Shown: positions 1 through 9,080 of the stretch, piece after piece
Position numbering within the stretch: position 1 is the stretch's first letter
Layout of the letters: each line of letters begins with the position of its first letter
Notes under the pieces: generated by a model
The model's database searches: none
The model's input: only the letters and a program-made list of their open reading frames with translations
What the model was told of the DNA's origin: nothing
Source of the DNA: Bifidobacterium sp. ESL0775
Lineage (GTDB): Bacteria; Actinomycetota; Actinomycetes; Actinomycetales; Bifidobacteriaceae
NCBI RefSeq assembly: GCF_029395475.1
Contig: NZ_CP113917.1
Coordinates: forward strand, 682,001 to 746,000
Length of the DNA: 64,000 nucleotides
Direction of reading: 5' to 3'
Made by a program: the position numbers and the translations under genes

Positions 1-2
1 CG

Positions 3-590
3 TTCCCGCTTCTGCGGCAGCGTATCTGGGACAAGGCCGATCCGCAGCGCACCGGCATCACGCCAGGGCTTTTCGACTCGCGGTTTGGCTGGGAGGATTA
101 CGCCCGCGACGTCCTGGCGACGCCGTTGATGTTCGTCGATCTTACCCATACCCCGGAGGCAGCCGGTTTGAGCGAGGACGAGCAGGAATTCGTTGCGTTC
201 GAGAAGAACGCCGCCGATGTCTACCCGGACCGCGAGCTCAACGATTACGAGGCGAGCCACATCATCTCGACGCATTTCAACGATGTGCGCCTGAAGAATT
301 TCGTGGAGCTCCGGCATTGGGATTCCCTGCCCATCGAGCGCGCGGAGCTCTTGACCGAAACGGTGAGGAACGTGTTCTACAACGACGCGAATTTCGCCCA
401 TTGGAAGGCGTTCGTCGAAGGCCTCTCGATTGTGGATGTCGAGCTGGCGAAGGATGATCTGCAAGCGCGCGGCATGAAGGCGCGTCCGTTCGGGAAAACC
501 ATGGATGAATGGCGGGATGCGCTCGGACTGGAAGACACCCGTGCCGACATTCCCGGTGATCCGGTTCATCCCCACGTGTTCCAGCGCTGA
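3..590 (+). CDS. Glutamate-cysteine ligase family protein, C-terminal part (5' truncated by window)
   Basis: The reading frame is open from the first complete codon at position 3 to the TGA at 588-590, so only about 195 C-terminal residues are visible. The segment around 'FVELRHWDSLP' followed by a helical region resembles the substrate-binding end of GCS2-type gamma-glutamylcysteine synthetases, where an (I/F)E-x-R-x-x-D-(S/A)-x-P motif is typical. Such enzymes join glutamate to cysteine in the first step of glutathione or related thiol synthesis. The N-terminal catalytic half lies outside the window, so the call rests on one motif region. The gene is convergent with the TetR gene, with only 5 bases between them. 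Confidence 0.55.
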   Translation, partial: FPLLRQRIWDKADPQRTGITPGLFDSRFGWEDYARDVLATPLMFVDLTHTPEAAGLSEDEQEFVAFEKNAADVYPDRELNDYEASHIISTHFNDVRLKNFVELRHWDSLPIERAELLTETVRNVFYNDANFAHWKAFVEGLSIVDVELAKDDLQARGMKARPFGKTMDEWRDALGLEDTRADIPGDPVHPHVFQR

Positions 591-595
591 AAAGC

Positions 596-1258
596 TTACC
601 GATAACCCTTCCACAGCGGCATCGGCATCAGTTCTGCCTCGCATTCGGCCCACATCTCGTTCAGGTCATGTTCCGGTGCGCGCAACCAGCGCAACTGGAT
701 GCCATCCATCATGCTGAACCCGGCCTGCAGCAGGTGCTCGATGTTCGTGCTTTCCGGCACGTACCAAGGAATCCGAACCATTTCCTCGAGCAGGTTCTGG
801 TCGCGTTTCCTGAAATATTCGTGGGCCGGATGCCTGGGGTCGATCGCCTCGGCGTCCAGCGTCGAGAACATGTGGACCTGCTCGGGTCGTTGGGCGTTGA
901 TCGCCACGACCTCGCGCCACATGCGCGCCAGATTCGGCCGGTCGGTCATCCTGAAATGCTCCATGATGCTTTCGGTGCCGGGGTCGTAGATCTCGTCGAG
1001 TACGATCTCGAGCAGCCCCGCCTTGCTGCCGACGTGATGCAGCACCCCGGGCTTGGTCATACCCACGGTATTGGCGATTTTCTGCAGCGAAGTCCCGTAA
1101 TACCCGCGTTCTCCGAACGAGACGACCGCGGCGTTGAGTATCGCGGTGCGGCTGTCAACGCCCTTGGTCCGGGCGCTGAGGATCGGCGTTGATGGTTGGC
1201 GATGAAGATGTGTCATCTCGGGCTGGTTCTTTCTGCAAGTGCGCGCTTGAACATCCAT
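596..1258 (-). CDS. TetR/AcrR family transcriptional regulator
   Basis: The 220-residue protein has a typical N-terminal TetR helix-turn-helix: 'ILNAAVVSFGERGYYGTS' followed by 'LQKIANTVGMTKPGVLHHVGSK'. The C-terminal two thirds is a divergent ligand-binding and dimerisation domain. An alternative ATG at 1216 (MTHLHRQ) would remove 14 residues; neither start has a strong ribosome binding site. It is divergent from a heterodimeric ABC exporter, the usual arrangement for a local repressor of a multidrug or metabolite exporter. A perfect inverted repeat at 1371-1395 in the shared intergenic region is a plausible operator. The ligand cannot be inferred. Confidence 0.9.
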   Translation of the reverse strand: MDVQARTCRKNQPEMTHLHRQPSTPILSARTKGVDSRTAILNAAVVSFGERGYYGTSLQKIANTVGMTKPGVLHHVGSKAGLLEIVLDEIYDPGTESIMEHFRMTDRPNLARMWREVVAINAQRPEQVHMFSTLDAEAIDPRHPAHEYFRKRDQNLLEEMVRIPWYVPESTNIEHLLQAGFSMMDGIQLRWLRAPEHDLNEMWAECEAELMPMPLWKGYR

Positions 1259-1370
1259 TCCATAGTGCCGATTGTGCCCGCAAAGGTAGACGGAAAAGGA
1301 TTGCTTTTGTAGCCGGTTCGTAATAGCGTTGATTGTAGTCTGTCGGCTTCAGCAGTCCCTCGTTTTGCGG

Positions 1371-1395
1371 TTGCGCACTGTCTCATTGTGCGCAA
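1371..1395. promoter_or_regulatory. Candidate TetR operator (inverted repeat)
   Basis: TTGCGCAC and GTGCGCAA form a perfect 8-bp inverted repeat with a 9-base spacer. An outer GTTTTGCG/CGCAAAAC pairing adds a second nested symmetry (about 1362-1398). It lies in the 213-base region between the divergent TetR gene and the ABC exporter, about 77 bases upstream of the exporter start. Symmetry and position fit TetR autoregulation; binding itself is inferred. Confidence 0.55.
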
Positions 1396-1471
1396 AACAT
1401 GAGCGCAAGGCGGGACGAAAGTCATGGGGGAGAAGCGGCGGTTCCGCTAAGAATCAAGAAAAGAGGGTTGG

Positions 1472-3304
1472 ATGAGCAAGACACTTGATGCTCCCCAGAA
1501 CGCACAGGTGGTGGCAACGGATCGGGAACACCCCAAGCACCTGATACGCACGTTGTTGCACAGCCTGCGCGAATACAAGCGCGAAAGCCTGTTGGCGCCG
1601 GCGTTCGTGATGGTCGAGAGCGTCCTCGAGATCGTGATCCCCACCGTCATGGCCCAGCTCATCGACCAAGGCGTCTCCGGCGGCTCGATGCCGGCGATCT
1701 GGAAATTCGGCATCATTTTGCTCGGTTGCGCCATCGTCTCGCTGTTCGCCGGGTTCATGTCCGGGCGTTACGCGGCCATCGGCTCGTCCGGTTTCGCCAA
1801 GAACCTGCGCCATGATTTGTTCGAGAAGGTGCAATCCTTCAGCTTCACCAACATCGACCGCTTCTCGACCGGCTCGATCATCACCCGTTTGACCACCGAC
1901 GTCACCAACATCCAGTTCGCCTTCCAGATGATCATCCGCGTGGCCGTGCGCGCCCCGATGATGGTCATCGTCGCTTGGATCTTCTCCTTCAGGATCAGCC
2001 ATTCCATCTCGATGGTCTTCTTGGTCATCATCCCGATTTTGGGCCTGGCGCTTACGGGCCTGGCGCTTTCGGTGCATCCGATCTTCGAGAAGGTCTTCCA
2101 TACCTACGACCACCTGAACAACATCGTTGACGAGAACCTCCAGGGCATCCGCGTGGTCAAGTCCTACGACCGCGAGGAGCACGAGGACCGCAAGTTCGGC
2201 CGCGTCTCCCAGCGTATCTACGAGCTCTATTGCAAGGCCGAGCACGTCATGGCCTTCAACTGGCCGATCCTCAACACCTGCATCTACGGCGCGATGCTCG
2301 TCATCTCGTGGATGGGCACCAAGCAGATCGTCGCCTCGCACAACAACCCGGTGCTAGGCCTGACGACCGGCGACCTGACCGCGCTGGTCACCTACGCCAT
2401 GCAGATCCTGATGTCCCTGAACATGGTCTCGATGATCGTGGTCATGGTCGTCATCTCCCGCGCCGACGCCGAACGTATCTGCCAGGTCCTGAACGAGGTG
2501 AGCACGGTGCGCGACAACAGCCACCCGATCACCAAGGTCCCCAACGGCTCCATCAAGTTCAACGACGTCACCTTCCGCTACTCCGAGGGCTCGGAACGGC
2601 CGGTGCTTGAGGACATCAACCTCGACATCAAGGCCGGCAAGACCATCGGCATCGTTGGCGGCACCGGCTCCTCCAAGTCGAGTCTTGTGCAGCTTATCCC
2701 GCGATTGTATGACGTTTCGTCCGGTTCGCTTGAGGTCGGCGGGCACGATGTGCGCGACTACGACCTGGTCGCCCTGCGCGACGCCGTCGCCATGGTGCTG
2801 CAGAAGAACGTGCTGTTCACCGGCACCATCGCCGAGAACATCCGTTGGGGCAATCCCGACGCCAGCGACGAGGATGTGGTGCGCGTTTGCAAGCTCGCCC
2901 AAGCTGACGGGTTCATCCGCGAGTTCCCGAAGGGTTACGACACCTATATAGAGGAAGGTGGTTCCAACGTTTCCGGCGGGCAACGGCAACGCTTGTGCAT
3001 CGCCCGCGCGCTGTTGAAGAAGCCGCAGATTCTCATTCTCGACGATTCCACCAGCGCGGTCGACACCAAAACCGACAAACTGATCCGCAACGCCTTCGCC
3101 ACCGAGATCCCCGACACCACGAAGATTATCATCGCGCAGCGCTTGGCTTCCGTGCAGGAATCCGACGAGATCATCGTGATGGAGGAAGGCCATATCCTCG
3201 ACCACGGCACGCACGACGAGCTGCTGAAGACATGCGAGGAATACCGTTCGATCTACGAATCCCAGACGAAGAACCAGGGCAAGGGGGATGATGACGATGA
3301 GTGA
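1472..3304 (+). CDS. ABC exporter half-transporter (degenerate-site subunit)
   Basis: The 610-residue protein has an N-terminal six-helix exporter membrane domain (about residues 35-330) and a C-terminal nucleotide-binding domain. Walker A is GGTGSSKS, the signature is VSGGQRQR, and Walker B runs into 'LDDSTSAVD', so Asp replaces the usual catalytic Glu. This is the hallmark of the non-catalytic site in heterodimeric exporters such as TM287/288 or BmrCD. The C terminus is Asp-rich. The ATG follows a purine-rich AAGAAAAGAGGG region. The next gene overlaps its end and should encode the partner. The substrate is probably a drug or amphiphilic compound, which the divergent TetR gene suggests but does not prove. 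Confidence 0.9.
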   Translation: MSKTLDAPQNAQVVATDREHPKHLIRTLLHSLREYKRESLLAPAFVMVESVLEIVIPTVMAQLIDQGVSGGSMPAIWKFGIILLGCAIVSLFAGFMSGRYAAIGSSGFAKNLRHDLFEKVQSFSFTNIDRFSTGSIITRLTTDVTNIQFAFQMIIRVAVRAPMMVIVAWIFSFRISHSISMVFLVIIPILGLALTGLALSVHPIFEKVFHTYDHLNNIVDENLQGIRVVKSYDREEHEDRKFGRVSQRIYELYCKAEHVMAFNWPILNTCIYGAMLVISWMGTKQIVASHNNPVLGLTTGDLTALVTYAMQILMSLNMVSMIVVMVVISRADAERICQVLNEVSTVRDNSHPITKVPNGSIKFNDVTFRYSEGSERPVLEDINLDIKAGKTIGIVGGTGSSKSSLVQLIPRLYDVSSGSLEVGGHDVRDYDLVALRDAVAMVLQKNVLFTGTIAENIRWGNPDASDEDVVRVCKLAQADGFIREFPKGYDTYIEEGGSNVSGGQRQRLCIARALLKKPQILILDDSTSAVDTKTDKLIRNAFATEIPDTTKIIIAQRLASVQESDEIIVMEEGHILDHGTHDELLKTCEEYRSIYESQTKNQGKGDDDDE

Positions 3305-5396
3305 AGCGACGATGACCACAAAGAACAGCAACGAGCAGGACGTGACCGCTAACGACGGCAAAAGCCAAACCAAAGGCATGATGAAAAAGAACAAGGCCGG
3401 CAAGGCGGGCATGCCCGCGGTGCAGAAAGCGCCGAAGGGCACCACCAAGCGCCTGCTCGGCTACATTTTCCATTACCGCTGGCAGTGCGTTGTCGTGATC
3501 ATCGGCATCCTGATCTGTGCCTGCACGCAGTCGTTGCCTTCGTTCGTGCTGCAGCCGTTGATCGACAACTGCATCATGCCCTTCATCCATGCGCAGACGC
3601 CCGACTGGGGTCCGCTGATCCACATGACCATCATCGTCGGGTCCATCTACGCGCTGGGTATGGTCGCCTCGTTCGTCTGGAACTATATGGTCGTCGGCAT
3701 CGAGCAGGGTGTGCTGAAGACGGTGCGCGACCAGATGTTCGAGCATCAGCAGAAGCTGCCGATCCGCTACTTCGACACCCACGAGCACGGCGATATGATG
3801 AGCCGCTACACCAACGACACCGACACCTTGCGCCAGATGGTCTCGCAGGCCATGCCGCAGCTCCTGATTTCCGGGGCTTCCGTGCTCGCCGCGCTGTTCG
3901 CGATGCTTTGGCTTTCCGTGCCGTTCACCATCTTCACCGTCGTCTTCGTGGTGCTGATGATGCTGGTGGTGCGTGTGATCGTCAGCCGTTCCGGGCGCTA
4001 CTTCGTCCGTCAGCAGGAAACCATCGGTGACGTCAACGCGTTCGTCGAGGAATCCGTCAACGGCCAGAAGGTCATCAAGGTCTTCAACCACGAGGACGCC
4101 ACGCAGGCCCGCTTCGACCAGAAGAACGAGCAGCTCTTCGAGGCTTCGGCCAAGGCGAACATCTACGCGAACATCACCATGCCGGTCATCGGCAACATGG
4201 GCAACGTGCTCTACGTCCTGCTGGCGATTGTCGGCGGCATCGCGGGCATCAACGGCTGGTTCAACTTCGGCATCTCCGGGTCCGGCGCGTTGACGCTGGG
4301 TATGATCGTCTCGTTCCTGACGCTTTCCAAGGCGTTGATCAACCCGATCAGCCAGATTTCCTCGCAGATCAACATGATCATGATGGCGCTCGCCGGTGCC
4401 GCGCGTATCTTCAACCTGATCGACGAGCCGGTCGAATCCGACAACGGCACCGTCCGCTTGGTCAGTGTCGAACTTGGCTCCGACGGCCGCACGATGACCG
4501 AAACCAATCATGAGACCGGACACTGGGCCTGGAAGCGCGCCGCGGACGACGACGGCACGCGCTCGCTGGAGGCCGCCAAGAAGCTCAAGGGCTCGGCCCG
4601 TGAGGTGGCGATGAAGGCCCACGAGAAGGCGATCACCTCGCCCGACGGCCGTCTGACGCTGTTGCGCGGCGATGTTCGCTTCACCAATGTCTCGTTCGGC
4701 TACAATCCCGACAAGACCGTATTGCATGACATCACCTGGTTCGCCAAGCCGGGCCAGAAGATGGCGCTTGTTGGGGCCACGGGCGCGGGCAAGACCACCA
4801 TCACCAACCTCATCAACCGTTTCTACGACGTGCAGGAAGGCCAGATCCTCTACGACGGCATCGACGTCAAGAACATCAAGAAGGCCGATCTACGCCGTTC
4901 GCTGGGAATTGTATTACAGGACGTCAACCTCTTCACCGGCACAGTGCTCGACAACATCCGCTATGGCAAGCTCGACGCCACCGATGAGGAATGCATCGAC
5001 GCCGCCAAGCGTACCAACGCCGACGGGTTCATTCGCATGCTGCCGGAAGGCTACAACACCGTGCTGCAAGGCGACGGTTCCGGCCTTTCGCAAGGCCAGC
5101 GCCAGCTGATCTCCATCGCGCGCGCCGCCGTTGCCGACCCGCCTGCCATGATTCTGGACGAGGCGACCAGCTCCATCGATACCCGCACCGAGGAAGTCGT
5201 GGAGCAGGGGATGGACGCGCTGATGAACGGACGCACCGTCTTCGTCATCGCCCACCGGCTCTCCACCGTGCGCAATTCCGACATCATCATGGTGCTTGAC
5301 CACGGCCGCATCATCGAGCGCGGCACCCACGACGAGCTCATCGCCCAGCGCGGCGAATACTACCAGCTCTACACCGGCAAGTTGGAGTTGGAGTAG
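3288..5396 (+). CDS. ABC exporter half-transporter (catalytic partner)
   Basis: The 702-residue protein has a charged N-terminal extension, six membrane helices, and a nucleotide-binding domain with Walker A GATGAGKTT, signature LSQGQRQ and Walker B 'ILDEATSSID' carrying the catalytic Glu. It therefore complements the degenerate upstream subunit. About 70 charged residues ('TMTETNHETGHWAWKR' and onward) are inserted between the last membrane helix and the nucleotide-binding domain. The gene overlaps the upstream stop, implying translational coupling. ATGs at 3288, 3291 and 3297 are all possible starts; 3297 has the best spacing from the AAGGGGG element just before 3288. Confidence 0.9.
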   Translation: MMTMSEATMTTKNSNEQDVTANDGKSQTKGMMKKNKAGKAGMPAVQKAPKGTTKRLLGYIFHYRWQCVVVIIGILICACTQSLPSFVLQPLIDNCIMPFIHAQTPDWGPLIHMTIIVGSIYALGMVASFVWNYMVVGIEQGVLKTVRDQMFEHQQKLPIRYFDTHEHGDMMSRYTNDTDTLRQMVSQAMPQLLISGASVLAALFAMLWLSVPFTIFTVVFVVLMMLVVRVIVSRSGRYFVRQQETIGDVNAFVEESVNGQKVIKVFNHEDATQARFDQKNEQLFEASAKANIYANITMPVIGNMGNVLYVLLAIVGGIAGINGWFNFGISGSGALTLGMIVSFLTLSKALINPISQISSQINMIMMALAGAARIFNLIDEPVESDNGTVRLVSVELGSDGRTMTETNHETGHWAWKRAADDDGTRSLEAAKKLKGSAREVAMKAHEKAITSPDGRLTLLRGDVRFTNVSFGYNPDKTVLHDITWFAKPGQKMALVGATGAGKTTITNLINRFYDVQEGQILYDGIDVKNIKKADLRRSLGIVLQDVNLFTGTVLDNIRYGKLDATDEECIDAAKRTNADGFIRMLPEGYNTVLQGDGSGLSQGQRQLISIARAAVADPPAMILDEATSSIDTRTEEVVEQGMDALMNGRTVFVIAHRLSTVRNSDIIMVLDHGRIIERGTHDELIAQRGEYYQLYTGKLELE

Positions 5397-5494
5397 GGCG
5401 CTCACAATTCACCAGCCGGCTAAATTTCGCTTGTTTCGCAGACGGATGTTGTTACTGTAGAAAGACGCTTTCGTAAGCAGGATGTGGGGAGAAT

Positions 5495-5887
5495 ATGGTC
5501 GGCAGCATCGTGGTGATTCTGGTAGCGCTTGTGGTGAGCGTGGCTATCGTCTGGTATTTCTTCGCGCCCCGCAAGGCCGCGCAGGCCAGCCGTGAGGGTG
5601 CGTTGCAGACGGCGCATATCGTCGTCAAGGGTGGCTATACGCCCGCAGAGATCGATGTGGAGGCCGGTTCGCCGGTTCGTCTGCAGTTCGACAGGCAAGA
5701 AGACGGCGAATGCTCGTCGCACGTCATTTTCAGCGACCTCGGCATCGACCAGACGCTGCCGCCTTTCAAAACCACCGATGTCGAATTCACGCCGACCAAG
5801 CCCGGCGATCTGTCCTACGCCTGCGGCATGAACATGCTGCATGGCGTCGTGCATGTGTTGCCGAAGGGAACGAAAAGCAAGAGCTGA
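5495..5887 (+). CDS. Membrane-anchored cupredoxin-domain protein
   Basis: The 130-residue protein starts with one membrane helix (about residues 3-24). It is followed by a cupredoxin-like beta domain beginning 'AHIVVKGGYTPAEIDVEAG'. Candidate copper ligands are the His in 'CSSHVIF' and the Cys, Met and His in 'YACGMNMLHG', matching the C-G-M-x-M-x-H-G motif of small cupredoxins found beside copper ATPases. It probably binds or transfers copper at the outer membrane face and works with the P1B ATPase 98 bases downstream. The ATG follows GTGGGGAGAAT, a good ribosome binding site. Confidence 0.85.
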   Translation: MVGSIVVILVALVVSVAIVWYFFAPRKAAQASREGALQTAHIVVKGGYTPAEIDVEAGSPVRLQFDRQEDGECSSHVIFSDLGIDQTLPPFKTTDVEFTPTKPGDLSYACGMNMLHGVVHVLPKGTKSKS

Positions 5888-5985
5888 TTCCAGATTCGCA
5901 AATCTGCGATTATCGGTAACGCTGGTAATCGTGCCGGCTTTGACGGATGCTGAGCAATGAAATCGTATGAGTGAAATGAAAGAAA

Positions 5986-8703
5986 ATGAAGTCCAAAATG
6001 GACCATTCGGGGAACGCGGACAACGTGGGAAATGAATCGGAGCAAGCAATGAGTCAAGTCAGCAAGCAGACGGCAACGCAACCTGCCGCAAACAATGGAC
6101 AGGCCCAGGAAGACGACCCCGATGCCGTACGCAAGGCCGAAATCAAGGCACTCGACCGTCGGCTCATTGTCGCCGCAGTGCTGACGATTCCGGTGTTCGT
6201 TTTTGCCATGTTCCACATGTGGTTGAAGGCGTTCATGCCCATGGGGGTCATCGACTTCTTCACCAATCCCTGGGTCGAATTTGTGTTCATCACGCCGGTC
6301 ATGTTCTATTCCGGTTGGCCAATCCACCGCACCGGCTGGCTGGCGCTGATTCATCGCGCTCCCGAAATGAACTCGCTGGTGGCGCTGGGAACCGCCGCGT
6401 CCTATACATATAGCGTCGTGGTCACCGTGATGCCGGGTATCCTGCCGCCGAGCGCCCGCGAGCCGTATTACGAATCCGTCGGCACTATCATTACGCTGAT
6501 GCTTTTGGGACAGCTGCTCGAAGCTCATGCCCGCCTCGGCACCGGAGAATCGATTCGCGCGCTGATCAATCTCAAGCCGAAAACCGCTCACGTCGTCCGC
6601 AACGGCAAAGAACTCGACATCAACGCCGACCAGGTTGAAGTAGGCGATATCGTGGTCATCAAGCCGGGGGAGCAGCTGCCGGTTGACGGCAAAGTCATTT
6701 CCGGACAGACTTCTATCGACGAATCCATGATCACCGGCGAATCCATTCCGGTCGCCAAAGGCGTTGGCGACACGGTCACCGGCGCGACCATCAACGGCAA
6801 CGGAACGTTGCAATATCGCGCCACTAAGGTCGGACGCGACACGGTTCTCGCGCAAATCATCAAGCTCGTGCGCACCGCCCAGACCTCGAAGGCGCCGATC
6901 CAGAAGCTCGCCGACAGGATTTCCGGCTATTTCGTGCCGGGCGTCATTTTGATCGCCATCTGGACGTTCGTTATCTGGTGGGTCTTTGGCCCCGCTCCGC
7001 AAGGGCTGTATGGTCTTGTCTCCGCCGTGGCCGTGCTGGTCATCGCCTGCCCGTGCGCGTTGGGCATCGCCACCCCGCTTTCGGTGACCATTTCCACCGG
7101 TAAGGCCGCGCGGTACGGCGTGCTCATCCGTTCCGCCGAGGCGCTGCAGACCGCGCGTGACGTCGACACCGTTGTGCTTGATAAGACCGGCACCATCACG
7201 CGAGGCAAGCCGGAGCTGACCGATATTGGTTGGGTGGATGATACGTCGGGTGAGGAAAACCAAAACAAGGCGCTTGAGCTGATTGCAGGCGCTGAGCAGG
7301 TCTCCGAACATCCACTCGCGCAGGCGATTGTGAAAGGCGTCCAAAAACGTGGGTTGGAAGTGCCAAGTGCGGACTCGTTCGAAGCTGTTCCTGGCAGCGG
7401 GGTAGCGGCCAAGGTTAGTGGTCACGATGTCATCGTCGGTAATGCCGAACTGATGAAAAGCCGCAACATCAGCACTTCCGTATCATCGGCTGCAAACGAT
7501 GATAAACAAGGTATCGCCACTACCAAAAACGACAGCAATGCAAATATCTCTGATGCCGATGAAACGGGCAGCGGGCATGCGCATTTGGAATTAAGCCATG
7601 TCGAAAAGCTCTTTGCCGAGTACGCTCAAAAAGGCAAGACGCCGATTCTGGTCGCAGTAGACGGCAGGTTGGTCGCCGTTCTCGCTGTGGCGGACACCGT
7701 CAAGCCGGATTCGGCCAAGGCCATCGCGGCGTTGCGCGAACGCGGCTTGCAGGTGGTCATGCTGACCGGCGACAACAAAACGACCGCCTCCGCCATGGCC
7801 AACGAAGTGGGTGTGGACCGCGTCATCGCGGGCGTGCGCCCGGAGCGCAAGGCCGAGGAAATCGTGCGCTTGCAGAACGAGGGGCATACAGTCGGTATGG
7901 TCGGCGACGGCATCAATGATGCTCCGGCGCTCGCGGCCGCCGATGTCGGCTTCGCCATCGGCACCGGCACCGACGTCGCCATAGAATCCTCCGATATCAC
8001 GCTGGTGTCCGGCAGCCTCACCGGCCTGGTGACGGCCATCGATCTTTCGCGCGCGGCCATGCGCAACATCAAGCAGAACCTCGGCTTCGCCTTCGGCTAC
8101 AACGGCATCGGCATCCCGATCGCCGCCGGCATCCTCTACCCACTCTGGCACATCATGCTGAACCCGATGATCGCCGGCGCCGCGATGGCGTTCTCCTCGC
8201 TTTCGGTGGTGCTGAACGCGAACCGCCTGCGTTCATTCAATCCCGCCACGGTCAAGCCTCGGCACTTCACCTTCAAACTTCGTGAACGTCACGTCGAGCT
8301 CAAAGGCGCGTCGGATAGTGGACAGGGTTTCGCGGATACGTCGTCGTCAAAAACTCAAACGAAACGCACGTCGAAGGTTTCCGCCCATTGCCCGTTGTCA
8401 AAGGATCTGACCTCCATCCCCACCCTGTTGTTCGACGGTCGCAAGGTGACCGCTCAATCTGTTGACGCATCTTCGGAAGCGCCGCACAACAAGAACAATC
8501 AACCCGCGAAAGCGAAAGAAGGAACCACTATGGATATGAACATGAACGGCGGCGCCAGCACCGTCAAGGACCCGGTCTGCGGCATGACGATCGACCCGAA
8601 GACCGCTGCCGGCAGCCAGGAATACAACGGCAAGACCTACTACTTCTGCAGCGACAACTGTGCCAAGAGCTTCGCCGCTGACCCCGCCAAGTACACTGAC
8701 TGA
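5986..8703 (+). CDS. Copper-translocating P1B-type ATPase with C-terminal YHS domain
   Basis: The 905-residue ATPase contains all core motifs: TGES in 'MITGESIPV', the CPC metal site in '[13 protein letters not shown]', phosphorylation Asp in DKTGTIT, the SEHP loop, and '[11 protein letters not shown]'. CPC and SEHP identify a soft-metal pump, most likely copper, which fits the neighbouring cupredoxin. There is no N-terminal CxxC metal-binding domain; the N terminus is polar and low in complexity. A second low-complexity insert lies in the nucleotide-binding domain (about residues 490-525). After the last membrane helices comes a roughly 95-residue linker and then a YHS domain ('DPVCGM...YYFCSDNC'). 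An alternative start is the ATG near 6049, preceded by GGAG. Confidence 0.92.
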   Translation: MKSKMDHSGNADNVGNESEQAMSQVSKQTATQPAANNGQAQEDDPDAVRKAEIKALDRRLIVAAVLTIPVFVFAMFHMWLKAFMPMGVIDFFTNPWVEFVFITPVMFYSGWPIHRTGWLALIHRAPEMNSLVALGTAASYTYSVVVTVMPGILPPSAREPYYESVGTIITLMLLGQLLEAHARLGTGESIRALINLKPKTAHVVRNGKELDINADQVEVGDIVVIKPGEQLPVDGKVISGQTSIDESMITGESIPVAKGVGDTVTGATINGNGTLQYRATKVGRDTVLAQIIKLVRTAQTSKAPIQKLADRISGYFVPGVILIAIWTFVIWWVFGPAPQGLYGLVSAVAVLVIACPCALGIATPLSVTISTGKAARYGVLIRSAEALQTARDVDTVVLDKTGTITRGKPELTDIGWVDDTSGEENQNKALELIAGAEQVSEHPLAQAIVKGVQKRGLEVPSADSFEAVPGSGVAAKVSGHDVIVGNAELMKSRNISTSVSSAANDDKQGIATTKNDSNANISDADETGSGHAHLELSHVEKLFAEYAQKGKTPILVAVDGRLVAVLAVADTVKPDSAKAIAALRERGLQVVMLTGDNKTTASAMANEVGVDRVIAGVRPERKAEEIVRLQNEGHTVGMVGDGINDAPALAAADVGFAIGTGTDVAIESSDITLVSGSLTGLVTAIDLSRAAMRNIKQNLGFAFGYNGIGIPIAAGILYPLWHIMLNPMIAGAAMAFSSLSVVLNANRLRSFNPATVKPRHFTFKLRERHVELKGASDSGQGFADTSSSKTQTKRTSKVSAHCPLSKDLTSIPTLLFDGRKVTAQSVDASSEAPHNKNNQPAKAKEGTTMDMNMNGGASTVKDPVCGMTIDPKTAAGSQEYNGKTYYFCSDNCAKSFAADPAKYTD
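8516..8703 (+). other. Possible internal translation start giving a free 57-residue YHS protein
   Basis: Within the ATPase gene, AAGAAGGA at about 8517-8524 is followed six bases later by an in-frame ATG at 8530. This would be residue 849 of the ATPase. Initiation there would yield a 57-residue protein made almost entirely of the YHS domain (MDMNMNGG leader, then DPVCGM and FCSDNC). The spacing and sequence form a textbook ribosome binding site, unusual inside a coding region. The idea that a soluble metallochaperone is made in addition to the fusion is inference. Confidence 0.45.
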
Positions 8704-8734
8704 GGTTCCAGGAAGTCCTCTGTAAATTGTTTAG

Positions 8735-8777
8735 GGCTGTGACCGTCAATTAATGGATGGTCATAGCCTTTTGTTTT
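8735..8777 (+). terminator. Rho-independent terminator after the copper ATPase
   Basis: GGCTGTGACC (8735-8744) pairs with GGTCATAGCC (8759-8768), with one G-T pair, and is followed by TTTTGTTTT. It sits about 30 bases downstream of the ATPase stop. Confidence 0.85.
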
Positions 8778-9080
8778 CCATATTTCGAGACGAAATTTTC
8801 AGAAGTGTCGCGAAGGTTGTCAAAACGCGCTACACTATCAACTGTGATTTGCTAAAAGGCCTTGTCTTGTCTTTCGATAATCATCCGAACGTCCGGTTTT
8901 ACTGGAGAACCGACGTTCATTGCAGTGTGGTGGAGCCGTTTCGCTTGTCCTTTCTTCCCAATTCCTAGGGCCGCCCCACCATGCCTGTTTTCGATTTAAT
9001 TGCGTGCTACATATTACCCTGATGACAGGCTCGTTTTATGATTGGTGAGGATAAACACGAGCGCGATTCGGGGAGCAAAG
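8778..9080. other. Intergenic leader before the ribosomal-protection GTPase
   Basis: About 300 bases carry no convincing gene. An imperfect inverted repeat is present: GAACGTCCGGTTTT (8887-8900) against GAACCGACGTTC (8907-8918). A 71-codon frame at 8753-8968 starts inside the terminator and has no family resemblance. The region may hold the promoter and a structured leader for the downstream gene; tet(M)-type genes are often leader-regulated, but no leader peptide was recognised. Confidence 0.4.

Noticed and set aside
3171..4727. 518-codon minus-strand frame over the ABC exporter
   Set aside because: An antisense shadow rich in Asp, His and Arg; the plus-strand exporter has complete motifs.
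8753..8968. 71-codon frame between the copper ATPase and the GTPase gene
   Set aside because: It starts inside the terminator hairpin, lacks a ribosome binding site and resembles nothing.
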